A stretch of 64,000 bases of DNA from Anthoceros angustus (lineage: Eukaryota; Streptophyta; Anthocerotopsida; Anthocerotales; Anthocerotaceae), in NCBI GenBank assembly GCA_010909165.1, contig MU008199.1, positions 1 to 64,000 of the forward strand. The letters run 5' to 3'. A program made the translations under genes and the position numbers. Shown here piece by piece: positions 42,951-55,229 of the stretch. The notes beneath the pieces were generated by a model. It made no database searches and was not told where the DNA came from. It worked only from the letters and a program-made list of their open reading frames with translations. Position 1 is the stretch's first letter, and each line of letters starts with the position of its first letter.

Positions 42951-43700
42951 TGACTCGACATAAAAACTTCTCCTTGAGGAGGCACCGTGGCCATTGCACG
43001 GACATCGTAGGACAACTTTGAAATCAAGCCACCATTGATGTTGAACTGTGGAACTGGCACGCTGTGCTCATAAACAGTGCTATTTTTAGCACTGTAGTAT
43101 AGAATCTGTCAGCAAAAACAAAATTAGACCACCTTGAACAAATAACGCCGAAGACAGAACAGTCAAACCACCAACTTAAATACTTTACCTTCTCAACATG
43201 CTGAGATTGTATGCAAGACCCTATAGATAGCCTACTGTTGATGTTGAACTGAGGATCTTGAACATTGCTTTCATGCATAGTGTCAACATCTATGGCTACA
43301 GAATTCAGGACTTGCCAGCAAGAATAAACCTGAATAAAAATAGCTTGGAGAAGAGTACATGGAACAGTCCAACCACAAATTAAAGACAAACTTGCCTTCT
43401 CAACACCCTCAGTTTGAGTACAACAAGCACCATATGAGAGTAATTTTGAAATTGGTCTAATGCTGACGTTCAACTGAGAGACTTGCACATTGCTTTCATG
43501 AAGAGTAACATCCATGGCTACAAAGGGCAGACCTGCCAGCATAAAGCTAAGAGAGTCAAATTACCCAAAACCAAGAAAGTGAAAATGCCAACTTATTCCA
43601 AACTTATATTCTCAACAAATTGGGCTTGTAAGCAACATCTAGCTTAAGCTTGCACAAAACCATCTTCTCAACATCAAAATATCTTCTGAATATCAAATAT
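42950..43700 (-). repeat. Repeated exon-like units, minus strand
   Basis: Three diverged units read like exons of about 115-150 nt separated by intron-like spacers. The upstream unit (about 43,545-43,395) has AMDVTLHESNVQVSQLNV and ends in VEK. The middle unit (about 43,320-43,190) has AIDVDTMHESNVQDPQFNI and ends in VEK. The last unit (about 43,100-42,950) has NSTVYEHSVPVPQFNINGG and continues. A fourth, weaker unit ending VEK lies near 43,690. Splice-like tgctggcag and gtaaag boundaries flank some units. I do not recognise the domain. It may be a gene with tandemly duplicated exons or a decayed copy of one. Confidence 0.4.
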
Positions 43701-43799
43701 CTGCTCAATGCAAATAGGAAAACGTACATCTTCAGGCTGACTGGAAAGAACTACTTCACATTGACTGCTGCTGATAGTAGAACACCTCGCAAATCATCT

Positions 43800-45609
43800 T
43801 GCATCTGACTGAGTTCTTCATAAAGCAACTCCTTGTACGATTTTCTTTCACTAGGAGCTAATATCGTCGTTGCAGCTGCCTATTTCGCTTGCCCCGAGTG
43901 ATCATACCTACAAAGTCCACACATTGTGAGCAAAAAGAAATGTCATTGAATGACATAAACAAGTCACAGATACTACCTTGAAAATCCGACGTCAATTTTG
44001 TGGCCTGTGACACTTTTGCTAGTGTCAGAGGAGCTTACCACGTCATGTAGAAACATAGAAAAGAAGTCACCATGCCTTCTATGACTTTGCAAAAGAAACC
44101 AGAAAGGGTATGCATGTGCCACGAGGCAATGACCTCGACTCCTTGCGAAAAAAGCTAAGAGGGGTGTGGGAGTGGTACGAAGGGGAGGATTCATTATGAT
44201 CCTTACTGTCATCTTCATCATTGCCAACATCTCAATTGACAGTTTCTAACATGTACACTCAATTCAGGGAAATAGCTTTGAAAATCTTGTTGTGCGGCGC
44301 ATCTTGTCTTATCATGTTTCACTACTTTGTTGTTAGCATTCAACTCAAAGGCAGTCACCATGGGAGAGTGTGTGAGCTATCTTTGAAACATCTTTTGCTA
44401 CTGCGCCCCATGTGCGGGTGACTCTAAAGTCCTGGTCAAGTGTAACATGGAGGCCACTAATTCCTTTAAGTTCGGTGAGAAACAATTTTGGATGCACAGC
44501 TCAGCAAAAGCGAAATCTTGTTGCAAGCCTCGGACTCGAACCTCGCGATTTTTTCCTAGTGAAGGATTTGGTCGAACCCGCCGTAGAGGTTCGGTTCTCT
44601 TCTTGTCTTGTGCGCATGCTTAGTATGTTTCTTTTCCGCCGTTGTATCTGACTTTCGAGTAATATGTGGGTATAGGGAAGTATTAAAAGTAACGGGGAGA
44701 AAATCTGCACATGTAGCCAATATTGCAACCATGACTTCTTCTTAAAAAACTACTTGCGCTGCTTCTTATGTTGCTGTGCTGTGGATTCCTCAGATGTCAC
44801 CGATGTAACTCGAAGAAAGAATAAATAGATTTTGATAGTTTGTTAAATATATTAAAAATAAAAACAAGAAAAAATTAACCACCAGATTTTAACACATGCA
44901 GTAAAAGGAGGCTACATTTTTCATCCTGCTGTGCATCAAAGTCACCGCTATGTCTCAAAGTCAACCCAAAGACAGCGATTGAGGGAATCTGAATCTTAAT
45001 GAAAGTTACATTTTTCATCCTCGATTTGAAAACGAAAATACTTGGTATTACATGTGTAGAGGATTTTCAAAGATGACCCAAAAACGTGATAGACGTGAAT
45101 CGTCGAAAGCGTTTGTAAGACGCAGAGGAATCGGTTTTGCTGGCAGGAGTCCGGGCGAGCGCTGTTAATGCTTCGCCTACAAGATCGCTGCCGTCCGACA
45201 CACATGCCGACGGGGGTACGTATGGAGTATTGTAAACGGGAGAGCCGAGAGCCGAGAGCCGAGAGGACAGAGTCGAGGAAAAGGGAGGGCCAAATTGTGA
45301 AGCGAAGAATGTGTCTCCCTTCACTATTTCACCTCAGCGCGTGGGGCCGGCCCGGCAGGAAGCGCGGCCCGCGGTGAGAGCGGATTAGGTCGTGGCCAGA
45401 GAAGAGAAAAGGGGGTGGTGATTCGTGAATCGTGATGGCCGGGGTAACTGGCGTTAAGCGGTGGTTAACGGGCATTTGTGGGGCGAGGGGGTAAAGAAGG
45501 CGAGTCCGGATCCGGGCACCACGTCGGCTTTTGGGCGAATGGCGAATGCATCGCGAGAGTCCTGCTCCAGATCCGCGCGCCAAAATCCGGCACCTTCACC
45601 CAGCCCGGC
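43800..45609. other. Intergenic region upstream of SET gene B
   Basis: Nothing coding is supported. Composition changes from AT-rich to GC-rich near 45,100, and the last 400 bp is a plausible promoter for gene B. A short tandem word (gagccgagagccgagagccgag) lies at about 45,240-45,262. Confidence 0.5.
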
Positions 45610-48239
45610 ATGGATGCGTTTGCCAGCATGCTGATTTCCAAGCTGTGCTGCAATCCTGTCACTCTAGACAAACAATCGCTCATCGCTATGCACAACGAGG
45701 CAGCTCAGGGCCTGAAGATGCTGTCCGGAATGGGCTGGCACCCGCAGACTGTGGCCGACTCCGACGCCAGGCGCTCATCTTCCGCCGCCCTCCCCAGTCT
45801 GCGCAGAATCGGCATCAGGTAGCTCCATGGATTGCTTCGCCCGCCCGGCTGCAATGCGATGAGGCTCCAGCCCGATGCTCACGTTTTGTGGGCGTTTTTG
45901 GCAGGGATTTGACGCCCGGGAAGCGGCACCCTGGGAAGGTGCTCCACGGCCGGCTCTGCGTAAAGGCGTTCAAGATATGCGCTTTCATCCAGACCGTGTT
46001 GGAGGAGGACAGGCCGGAGACGGGGAAGGCCATCACGCTGAAAATCAGGCATTCCGGGAGCTCGGCTTCCGGGGAGGCGGAGGCGGAGGCGGAGGTGGAG
46101 CTGCTGTACCCCCTGGGGCTCAAGGTGGCCATCAAGGAGCCCTTCTTCGTGGAATTTCCGGGAGGGTTCATCGGGCTCAGGATCGATGATCCCGCGGACA
46201 TCGTGCGCCTGGAGGCGGAGAAGCCTGAACCTAATCGGGCCCTGCTGCAGAGCGAGGGGCCCGGGGACCTGGAGGTGGCGGATTTGCTGCGGAAGGAGGG
46301 GAACCTCTTCTTTGCTAACAAGGACTGGGACAAGGCAATTGAGCTGTATGGCAGGTGCATTGATGAGATTAGAGTTAGCGCTAGGGCTATCCAAGAAGAG
46401 TACGATGGCAGGGTTGAGGCGGGCAAGCCGGGTGGGGAGGGCGCCTCCAACCCTGCGGCGCACGCCAAGCGCAAGTCTAAGCAGGCCAGGACTAGGAAGA
46501 AGAAGCGGGAGCTCAAGACCGTGGCTGTTGCGCTGCAGATCAGGGAGGAATTTCAGGCCGCGGCTGTCGTTTTGCTCACTGCTGCGTATTCGAATAGAGC
46601 CGAGGCGTGGCTGAGGCTGAGGCATTTCGAGAATGCGTATCTGGATGCGCAGAGGGCGCTGTATTTCACGCCTACGCATGACAAGAGCTTGCTGAGAAAG
46701 GGGAAGGCGCTTCATGGTTTGCAGTGTTACAAATTAGCCAGTTCTTGCTACCAAGAAGTGTTGGATCTGCCTTCTGCGAAGCTGTCGGCGGAGACGCGGG
46801 AGCATATAAAGTCCAGTCTGTTGAGGGAGGCTCGGGTTGCGGAGATCCAGTCTCGCCTGGGAATTTACAACTTGGAGGATTTCTTTTTAGGGGGCTGCAA
46901 GGGGGATCCACCAGCTTGCGCTGACTTTGTGGGGCCTGTGGAGGTTCGGCATGTCAACCAGACTGTAGGAAGGGGCTTGTTTGTCACTAAGGATGTGAAG
47001 GAAGGGGACTTGCTGCTGGTTTCCAATCCGGTTGCGGTCGCTCGGGGTAGTCCAGATGTAGGGTTAGGGCACGGCTCTGCAGAAGGAGCGGAGGCTGATG
47101 TGGCTGTGCTGCAAGACTTGACGTCTCAACTCAGGGATGCAGCCAGGAGGAGCTGTCGGAAATTGGAGCAGATTTACACTCTGGCCGATGGGAACAAGGC
47201 CAGGAAGGGGGAGGTCCCTTCCATGGCCGTCTTCGCACCTCAGGAGCCCAGCACAGCCTTTCTGCAACACGATGTAAAATCCTTTTCTGGAAAGCTAGAC
47301 GTGCTGCTGGAGCGGGACCTCATTGAGGTCCAGATCGACAACCCTAGGATGCGAAGAGTAGTAGACATCAACGTGTTCGAGGGAAGTCGGTTCACGAGTT
47401 CGCCAGTCATCAATCTGGTTTGGGTTCCAGAAAGGGAGACTCCTGCTGGAATTTGGATTCTGCCCTCTTTTATAAACCACTCTTGTATACCCAACTGTTC
47501 TCGAAGGCATGTGGGTGACACCATGTTCGTCAACGCTTCCCGAGATCTTCATGCTGGAGAGGAAGTTACGGTCGCTTACTTCCATCTCTTCATACCAGCA
47601 CATGAACGAAGGTCTCTGTGTGATAAGAGGGGCTTCTGCTGCTGCTGTCCTAGGTGCACCTTGGAGCAAAGCCTAGCATCCAGAGCTCCCGCGTTGAGAA
47701 GAGTTTCACAAAGGTATGTCAAGTACTCGGCTCTGACTGATGCTGTGGGCACGTTGTCTGCTGCTTCGAAAGGTGCCAGTATGCGACGCGATCTCAACCA
47801 GTTTCTGGAGTCTAATCATCTGCAGCTCAACGCTGAAAGCAAGAATTGGATACGGGCTTCCTATATAAGACCCTACCTCCAGGCCATCGTCCAGGTTCTG
47901 CACTCGAGAAGGGTGACGGGGGCCAAAACTCCTATCACCACTCAGTCCTTTGACATGGTGTTTGATGCCATGATATCCGTCCATCCAGGCTCAGAGGACA
48001 CACTTTCCATGCTTTGTCACCCTTTTTCTTATGGAACAGCAGATGTTTCTCCTAGTAAGAGCAAGGCCTGGGCAGATCTAGCTCTCCGGATCTGCAGATG
48101 TGTGTACGGCTCTTTCAAAGAATCTACTGGTGAGGCCATTTTAAAACATCACACTGAGAGTTCTTTGAGATACATGGAGAAACAGGTTGCTTCTCACTTA
48201 GATACCTTTAGATTCGAATGGTTTTGTGCTGTCAAATAA
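45610..48239 (+). CDS. TPR-SET protein B (full-length member of the cluster)
   Basis: Two exons, 45610-45818 and 45905-48239, with an 86-bp phase-2 intron, give about 847 residues. Exon 1 reads MDAFASMLISKLCCNPVTLD. Residues about 70-165 form the shared N-terminal domain (HPGKVLHGRL, then KVAIKEPFFVEF and GLRIDDPADI). TPR-like helices occur at about 190-225 (KEGNLFFANKDWDKAIELYG) and 287-360 (YSNRAEAWLRLRHFENAYLD, then LRKGKALHGLQCYKLASSCY), split by a Lys/Arg-rich insert. The SET domain has VGRGLF near 423, FINHSCIPN near 594, GEEVTVAYFHLF, and post-SET CCCCPRC near 646. The C-terminus has NWIRASY and HPGSEDTL. It is probably a protein-lysine methyltransferase in cytosol or nucleus with an unknown target. 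It is the likely ancestral architecture, since fungal and plant TPR-SET proteins have the same order. Confidence 0.9.
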
Positions 48240-49048
48240 GACATGGTTTCCTGTCGGATTGATTTCTGACTCTTGCTCAGGACCTCCAAATGTTTCCGGA
48301 AAAACAAAAAACTGTTGTGCAAGAATTTTGGTTGTTTTGAGCACTTCCTCGTAGAGCCCCTTGCTAGCCTTGACAGACTGATCTTTCTGTTGCTTGGTTG
48401 CCCTGAGAAGTTGCTCCTGAGTCACTCTGAAGCTTTGCTCTGATACACACTAAGAATCTACCTGCCTGCTATCCACAACAGCGCACATACATGATTAGGG
48501 ACCATGGATCACCTAGTTGATGAGGTCTGCTGGGCGGGCCTTCAAAGCAAGCAACACAAAGGTGCAAGCCCTACTGAGTTTGGTCACGCACAAATTTGTG
48601 AGCTCCTAAACGTTCCAAACACATTCCTCAGAGCCCTCTTTTGGACACGTCTGATGAAATGTTGTGCCTCTGAAAAACTGCTTTCATTCTGTTGGCTGGA
48701 AGGATTGACCTAAACACTGGGAAAAACTCATTCCACTAGGAAGTGCATGTCTTCAATCTTCACCCCGATCCGCCCTAACTGGTCTGTCCGCCGGAGTGGT
48801 CCGCCGGAGTGGTCCGCCGGAGTGGTCCACCGTGGCCCTCCTCAGTTGCAACTTCTGCTGATTCGAGAGGTAGGTTGAGCGTCCACGAGTGGAGCCGCCA
48901 TTGTGACTTGAAATTCTCACGGTTGCTTTTGTAGTCTGCGGTTGGAACATCATCGCTTGGTGCACTGTTTTGCTTAGGGGCAGGACCAGCTCAGATTGCA
49001 TAGGGCAGCACTGTGTGGAAGGGCACGGAAGGGTTCGCTGTCCTTAAA
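48240..49048. other. Intergenic between SET genes B and C
   Basis: No gene is supported. A 13-bp word (gtccgccggagtg) is repeated three times at 48786-48824. Confidence 0.55.
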
Positions 49049-50482
49049 ATGATGCTGGGTACTGGGCGGTGGCTGCTTCAACAGAATTGGTACCCAGTCT
49101 CCGTGGTGAAAAGCGGCCGAAACTTCTACTTCACGTGCTCTCGTCCAAGGAAGGTATCTACCTTCGCAATGTGTTCACTTTCCCAGGTTCGCCCGAACGT
49201 GGACCCTGTAAGCTCAACTGCAGAGTCTGAGAATTCTCTTGCAGCTTTCAACCTAGATGAATATTTTGTGAAGGGCTGCGTTGGACCTGCTCCACAGTGC
49301 CCTGACTATGTGGGGCCTGTAGAAATTAAGATGACCGGTGGAGTTGTTTCAGTTGGTCGTGGATTGTTCGTCACCAGGGATGTGAGGGAAGGTGACTTGC
49401 TAGTGGTAGGCCAAGCTCTGGCTATGGCTCACCGTGGGGATTCCGAGGAACAGCAGAAAGCCAGCAAGCAGGAAATAGCACGCCAGCTTATGGAGATGGC
49501 CGTCAGTAGCCCCTGGAAAATGAGACAGGTTTATTCTCTATCTGATGGTCACGGTGATCATGAACGTGAGGTCCCCTCGCTGGACTTGGTCGCACCTGCT
49601 CCTCCGCAAGGGCTGTCTCTGGGAGCCCAACCTGTGGATTTTGTTCGGATCTGTCGTATCGTACAAGCTAATGTGTTTCATGTGCAAAATCCAAGCTGGA
49701 GAACGTGCTGGAGTCGAGGGGACGCCCCGTCGAGCGTTCTAGGGATATTTTTGCTTCCCTCTTTCATTAACCATTCCTGCGCACCTAATGCTTCGTGGAA
49801 GGTTTTGGGTAAAGCTATGTTCATACAGGCTTGCCGTGATATAAAATCTGGAGAACAGGTCACCATTTCGTACATGGACACGTTTCAGCCAGAGCAACAG
49901 AGGGGAGATATATGTAGATCGAGGGGTTTCACCTGCCATTGTCCCAGATGTACATTAGAGAGGACTGTGGAGTCGCAATCGTCTAGTGCCTATGATCTGA
50001 AATATCAATTTGGGGTGTACCTTCAATCACTATCTACACTGCAGACTGGACCAGCGAATGCTCAAGGGCAGGCAAGGAGACGTTTAGCTGAAGTGAGTGC
50101 AAAGATGTGTGAGAGTGTGGAACGGGTTGTTCAGTTGCCCGAGCTAAAGTTAGATTGGGAAACTCGGAACTGGCTGCGGGCTTCCTATTGCAAACTGTAT
50201 GTGATGCAGCTGTTCAACACTTTTGAGACGAGGAACAATGCGCTAGCTGCTAAATCTCTTGACACTGTACTCGAGATGGTGCTTGCTTCTCATCCTGGTG
50301 TGGAAATAGGTCTGCAACTGTCATGTGTCCCGTGGCTTATGAAGAACACGAACTTCCCGGAACACAAGATCAAAGAGTGGCACGACTTGTCTCTCCTGTT
50401 TGTGAAATGTATCTATGGAGATCTGAAGTCATCAACCAAAGAAGCTATCGTCAAGGCTTACAAGGCATCTGCTAGCTTTTAG
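49049..50482 (+). CDS. SET-domain protein C (short form)
   Basis: A single-exon ORF of 477 residues from the ATG at 49049. The family N-terminal domain and TPRs are missing; the first 70 residues show no similarity to the paralogs. From residue about 73 it matches them: FNLDEYFVKGCVG, CPDYVGPVEI, VGRGLFVTRDVREGDLLVV (about 103), FINHSCAPNASW (about 240), GEQVTISYMDTF, post-SET CHCPRC (about 295), NWLRASY (about 374) and HPGVE. All motifs for S-adenosylmethionine binding and lysine methyl transfer are present. An upstream exon could exist, but none was found with matching frame. Two damaged copies of this gene lie downstream at 55.3-55.8 and 60.6-61.8 kb. Confidence 0.85.
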   Translation: MMLGTGRWLLQQNWYPVSVVKSGRNFYFTCSRPRKVSTFAMCSLSQVRPNVDPVSSTAESENSLAAFNLDEYFVKGCVGPAPQCPDYVGPVEIKMTGGVVSVGRGLFVTRDVREGDLLVVGQALAMAHRGDSEEQQKASKQEIARQLMEMAVSSPWKMRQVYSLSDGHGDHEREVPSLDLVAPAPPQGLSLGAQPVDFVRICRIVQANVFHVQNPSWRTCWSRGDAPSSVLGIFLLPSFINHSCAPNASWKVLGKAMFIQACRDIKSGEQVTISYMDTFQPEQQRGDICRSRGFTCHCPRCTLERTVESQSSSAYDLKYQFGVYLQSLSTLQTGPANAQGQARRRLAEVSAKMCESVERVVQLPELKLDWETRNWLRASYCKLYVMQLFNTFETRNNALAAKSLDTVLEMVLASHPGVEIGLQLSCVPWLMKNTNFPEHKIKEWHDLSLLFVKCIYGDLKSSTKEAIVKAYKASASF

Positions 50483-51369
50483 GAAAAGCCAAGGGTGAAG
50501 CTGGTTCGAACTTGTGTCTCTACTGTAATCCAAGGAGCTTTCGAAGAAGCTTGCGGCCTGTTGATGTGGGCACGGTGTTGCCCTTCAACCTGGAGTTTCC
50601 CTCTTGTGCTCAATATCATCTGATCGGTGGAATTCTCTTGTTGGCCTGGGAGAAAGCTTGTAATTAAAATGTGAAGAGTGGACACCAGAGGGAACTCCGG
50701 ACTTTGTTTCTTGTTTTAGCTGATTTGTTTTCATGGACATCTTATGCCCTAGCACGGTGATCGCATATTGTGACATCCGCTAGTGGCTCAGCTCTAGCAA
50801 AGCGATGACAGGTGTTTGAAGGACATGCGTCTACGGATATTAATGTTAACCTGGCTCTATCGATTTCCAGCCAGGCCTGCTTCTGTGAGAGGTGAACGAA
50901 ATTGTCTGAGTGTTATCTTCAGCTTCTTCTTTTTAATAAGCAACTTTTTTCCAGGAGGGTGGTCTTCTTTACTGATGGACTGCCGCCACCATCTGGTGGT
51001 AGCTCATTCTGATGGGAGTCCTTGCCGAAGTCTTTTCAGTGGGTGAGGTGGAGTGCTGCCTTTCTAGGGTTGGCCAGGCTCAGTCCAGGAGTCTGCGGGA
51101 TAGCTGTACGCTGGATCCTCCTACTGGCTCTTATGAGGTCATCAGCGATCACATGGTGGTATTCCCTTTCCCTTTTCTAGTTGAGGTGAGAGACGTGGAT
51201 GGCTGTTCCCATTGCAGAAGAGTGTAGCCTTCAAATAAATATCTGCTCCCTGAGTCTAAGGTGGGCAGCCTCTTTAGATACACGCAACCCTTTGGGCAGG
51301 AGCCGCAGTTGAATAACGTCCATGGACTGCTCCATGTATAGAGCTAGAATCCACAAAGATCCAAGCTTG
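50483..51369. other. Convergent intergenic region; left end of the duplicated block
   Basis: The first 450 bp show nothing supported. From about 50,930 to 51,230 the sequence is repeated at 55,760-56,170 (shared tttttaataagca, catctggtgg, gggtgaggtggagtgctgc and gtcatcagcgatcacatgg). Confidence 0.7.
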
Positions 51370-53830
51370 TCAAAAGGTCGGCACTTCCTCGTAGTAACCT
51401 TCAAGCAGTTTCCTATAGTACTCAGGCTCCCTGCCTTGCCCGTACCGGCGCTCGCAGACTTTGAGAGCAGTGTCCAGAATCTCCTGTAACGGATTAAAAA
51501 TTCCATTCCGGTCGCATATCTGGAAGTTGTTCCCGAAGTAGTCTCCCCACAGACACTGAGCAAGAACGGAGAGTGCCAGCTCGGAGCCTGGATCAGTCTG
51601 GAGCATCGCTCCCAGCACTGCGCTAATCGGGAAAATGCTAAGAGCCTCTCCACGCTCAAACCCAGGAGACAGCGAGTGATGGCATGCAGCCAGGTAGGAA
51701 TACAAGAACGATGATCTAAGCCAGGACTTCTCAACTTCGCCCAGGCGAAGCAGCTCTCCATCCAGCAATTTTTGAAGTCGGTAGGATGCAGTCACAAGGT
51801 CGTCTGAATAGCAACCCACACCCACTAACATCCGAGGCCCTGTGGACTGCATCCTCTTCATCAGCACGTAGGTGTAAGTCCTGCTCAGCTGCCGGAAGGC
51901 GGGATAATCCCTAACAATCTTTGCCTCAAACACACAGCGGGCACAAGCACACTCACTACTCCAGGACATCTCATTGCACAATCTCCTGCGCTCGGCCAGG
52001 GGCATGAATATGTCGCAGCACGGGATTGACAGAACCTCATCAGCTTCGATGTCCTTGGAGGCGCGAACCACCACCACATTGTTGTTGTCCTCCAGTACGT
52101 AGCAGCAGTTTGGAGCGCAAGAGTGCGTCATGTAAGAAGGGTAACGCCAGCATCCCGCACCCCAGAATGGTGCAGAGCTGACATACGGGCTGGGGTCTGG
52201 CGCGTCGTAAATGGCCTCCTCCCATTCTCGTAGCACCGTCCGTACATACTGCATGTGGAAGTTCCGAATGAAGAGCAATTTCTGCTCCGGATTGGCTCTA
52301 AAGAAGGCGGCACCCACGTTACCGAGCTGGTACATTCCAGGGAATTTGTCTGAATCCTGGAAGATTGCAGGCGGGGCCTGCAGATGTGTCTGTAGTTGCT
52401 GTTCCAATTCTTGGCACAAGCTCTTGTGAGCTTCTATGCTGCTGTCGTCTGCCAGCTCTGGATTGAAATTGGAAAGATTGTAGGTGTGTGCTGTCGCAGG
52501 GCTGTTCACCATACGTGTCCCTTCTTTCACAGGTATTTGCGCCATGTACTTTCTGTACTTCTTGAAGGTGCTGTCAGGGGCGTCCGTTACCTTTAGCCAT
52601 GGGAACTCATAATCCTCCACGCCAGGCACATAGTCCATTGCAGGTTGAGTGAAAATCCGCAACATATCTGAACTGTATGCAGGCGAGGCAAAGAGCTCCT
52701 CAACATCCTCTCGAGTCCCGGCATTAAAATAAATCACTGCCCCCGCCACACCGACCTTGATGGATTCCCTCACGCTTACCAGCGTATCCAGACTGCGGTC
52801 TGTCTGCTTCATTAACTGCTGGTAATACTTCATCTTGTTTGACGCGCATATGTCCATCTGCTGCGCATGCCTGAAGAGGAAATCTGAAAATCGTTGATGG
52901 AAGCTGTGAATGACTAGAAATGTGCATGGCCAACAGACATCCGCGGACTCGGCAGGAGACTTAAAACTGTCCTCCAGCAAATGTAGGAAAAAGTGCATCG
53001 CAACATTCACGAAGTTTCTTCCATCCCTTATTGCTTCTATAAGGCTTTCATCCGCCACATCGCGGGTCCTAGCCATGCATTGCAGACTGCAAACGTACTC
53101 AACCGCATCCGAATAGGGGAATTCCCCATAAAGATCGTTGCACACATCACACTTGCGGTCTGTGGACGCCGCCACCCGTTGATTACTCCTCCATGCAAGA
53201 ATACCAGCAATATGGAGCTTCTTCTCCACAGGCTCAGGATCTGCACCAGGTTGGTCGTCTGGGTAGGGCGGCTGTACATGCCCAGGATCTGCACTGGGTT
53301 GGGGGAGTGAGAGAGGCAGCGGGAATAATACATCATGAATTTCCCGTGGGTCGGCAATCCGTAAGCCCACAGTCCCATCCAAGAACGTAACGTGGAAGGG
53401 GTTCGTGATATCCACCACGCTGCCTTTCTGATAGAGGCCCAGGGTGTGATTAAGAAACGGAGCTATTCTGAGCTGTAGTAGTAGGCCATTAACACCTTCC
53501 AGCAAAGTAACTATGGATGTCAAATAACAAGGCTCCACAACCAACGTCCCACGGATAAATCTCCCGCGGTGACGACAAAACGGAACGAGCTCCCTGCACA
53601 CACAAACATTTCAGAGCTTTTCAACTGCACATGCTACAGCAGAAACCAGTCCCATCACCAGTCACAGGCTAGGGAGCTCACTGGAATTCCATCAGAGCTT
53701 CCGGAGGGAACCAATACGGCGGTAATGCCTCCACAACGGCTTCCCTCTCTTGCAATCCATGATTTGGCACAGACCTAAGCATAAGTTGGCCATGCCGTTC
53801 CAGCATGCGCTCTTTGTATGGCGTTACCAT
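51370..53830 (-). CDS. Divergent SET-family protein D
   Basis: Minus-strand exons 53830-53682 and 53593-51370, with an 88-bp phase-2 intron, give about 790 residues. The N-terminal family domain lies at about 50-140 (RGRFIRGTLVVEPCYL, then GSVVDITNPFHVTFLDG and GLRIADPREI). A central region of about 400 residues has a C-x2-C...C-x3-C pair (CDVCNDLYGEF, VCSLQCMA) and no recognisable match. The C-terminal SET half reads MTHSCAPNCCYV (Thr for the usual Asn), ADEVLSIPCCDIF instead of a G-E-x-x-x-x-Y motif, and an intact post-SET CACARC. The family end KSWLRSSFLYSY and DPGSE follows. The GRGLF strand is not recognisable. Methyl transfer is therefore doubtful. The start is the first in-frame ATG of exon 1; an additional upstream mini-exon (MEIIGTAT-) with a 54-bp intron is possible. 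Confidence 0.8.
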
Positions 53831-55220
53831 GATTTCCTCGAGACTTCGTGGCAAAGATTGCAGATCTATGCAATTACGTATCTCAGATGGCACTCACTAG
53901 GTACAGCCCGCAAGGGTAGAGATAGAGAACCCCCAGGCACGCTTCTCGAGGGTCGCAGTCCCGATGATCTCCATACATAAACAGCGACTGGCTGATGGGC
54001 GCAAACAAACCGCTCATCAGCTCTCACAACCGCAAATCAGGAGCCACCGTACTGTTCTTGCTGCGGGTGCAAAAATGTAGTGGGAGATTCAAATCTGAAT
54101 AAACGGGCATCGGGAGAGGGACATGGATCGGCGGCGACTGTATATGTATAAGCGGGCCCACGAAGGGCTCTGTTGCTGCAGCTGGGCTTGGTGGTGCAGT
54201 CGTTTGACACGGTCCCACGTCTGGCGATGGCGGTTTAAAGTGTTAAACCCTAAATGCTTGGATGAAGGAGTGGCAATTAGAGGCAGAGCGATGTATGCAT
54301 GGATGTTGTCCGGCCCCAGGTTGGTGGCCAGCAGCTGTGCTTTCCGGGATGTCCTCTTGAAAAGTGGCTTGGTGAGCAGTCAGAGTCGGCAGTAATGCTC
54401 GATCTGCCAATGCACGGCAGCTTGGTGGGGAATATTTGTTCCTGCCTTTCCTGCGGTGGTTGGAACTGGGGAGGATCATGGCGTTTGTTGAGGCTGAGAG
54501 CTTTATCGGATGGTTGTGGGTAGATTTTAGAGGGGAAGTACGCTTCGACACAGGCCGATATATCGGGAGATGGAGCAAGTTGGCATAGTTATGAGAATGA
54601 CGGCAGGAGTGTAGGCCTTGTTTGCTCGTGATCTTAGCTTCACGTTGAAGATATGTTCTCTGGCCTCCGTCTGTTACCTTTATCTGTAATAAGGCAAGTG
54701 CTCTGATGATGGAGGTCAGTTTGAGCAGGGTGGGATGGTCGTTTCGGTTCAATGTTGTCACCAACTCACGCTTTGCACGTCTGCGAATACATTTTAGGAT
54801 TGGATTCTGAACGTAGTGTTCGGAAAACATTTGCTATGCAGGACCTTGAAAATGAGGGGACCAGGCTCTTGCCACTGGAAAGTGGTCTTTTTGAGCTACC
54901 AGACAGGTCAGTTTTTCTTTACCTTGAAGGATGGACAGCTCTGCTCTTCTCCGGTGAGTGACCTATCCAGTCTGAAGGATTTACTGGAATCTGTGGGTTG
55001 CAGACGTGAAGTATTATAACACAGGTCTTCTGTTTGCATTCTGTGTCACAAGGGTAGTATGTATACTGAAGGGGAGTTTTTGGTTTCTGTTCAGGGTCTT
55101 CTAAACCTTGTGATGTCTTCTACCATTTCATCCCCCAATGCGTTTTGCCAGCCATGGAATACCACCCGGCGTTCCATTGGGGTTGTGTAAACAAACTCGT
55201 TTAGTATTCTGCACTTTTTT
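53831..55220. other. Upstream region of gene D, part of the duplicated block
   Basis: This stretch is repeated at 58,785-60,600 with small indels. Both copies carry the same minus-strand open text (IHIQSPPIHVPLPMPVYSDL), which could be 5' leader or a retained non-coding frame. It includes one copy of the 250-bp unit (54,841-55,110) that is tandemly triplicated at 59,696-60,500. Confidence 0.5.
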
Positions 55221-55229
55221 GCTGTGCAT

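Noticed and set aside
44510-44600. B-box-like sequence on the minus strand (ggttcgagtcc)
   Set aside because: No A box or cloverleaf could be placed around it.
45531-45904. Open frame extending SET gene B 5' without an intron
   Set aside because: A different frame from ATG 45610 has better protein content and joins exon 2 through a GT-AG intron in the same phase as the paralogs.
53831-54218. Upstream exons for gene D (and the equivalent for E at 58,785-59,161)
   Set aside because: An ATG mini-exon with a GT donor and in-frame join is possible, but the implied intron is only 54 bp. It is mentioned in the gene entry and not annotated.
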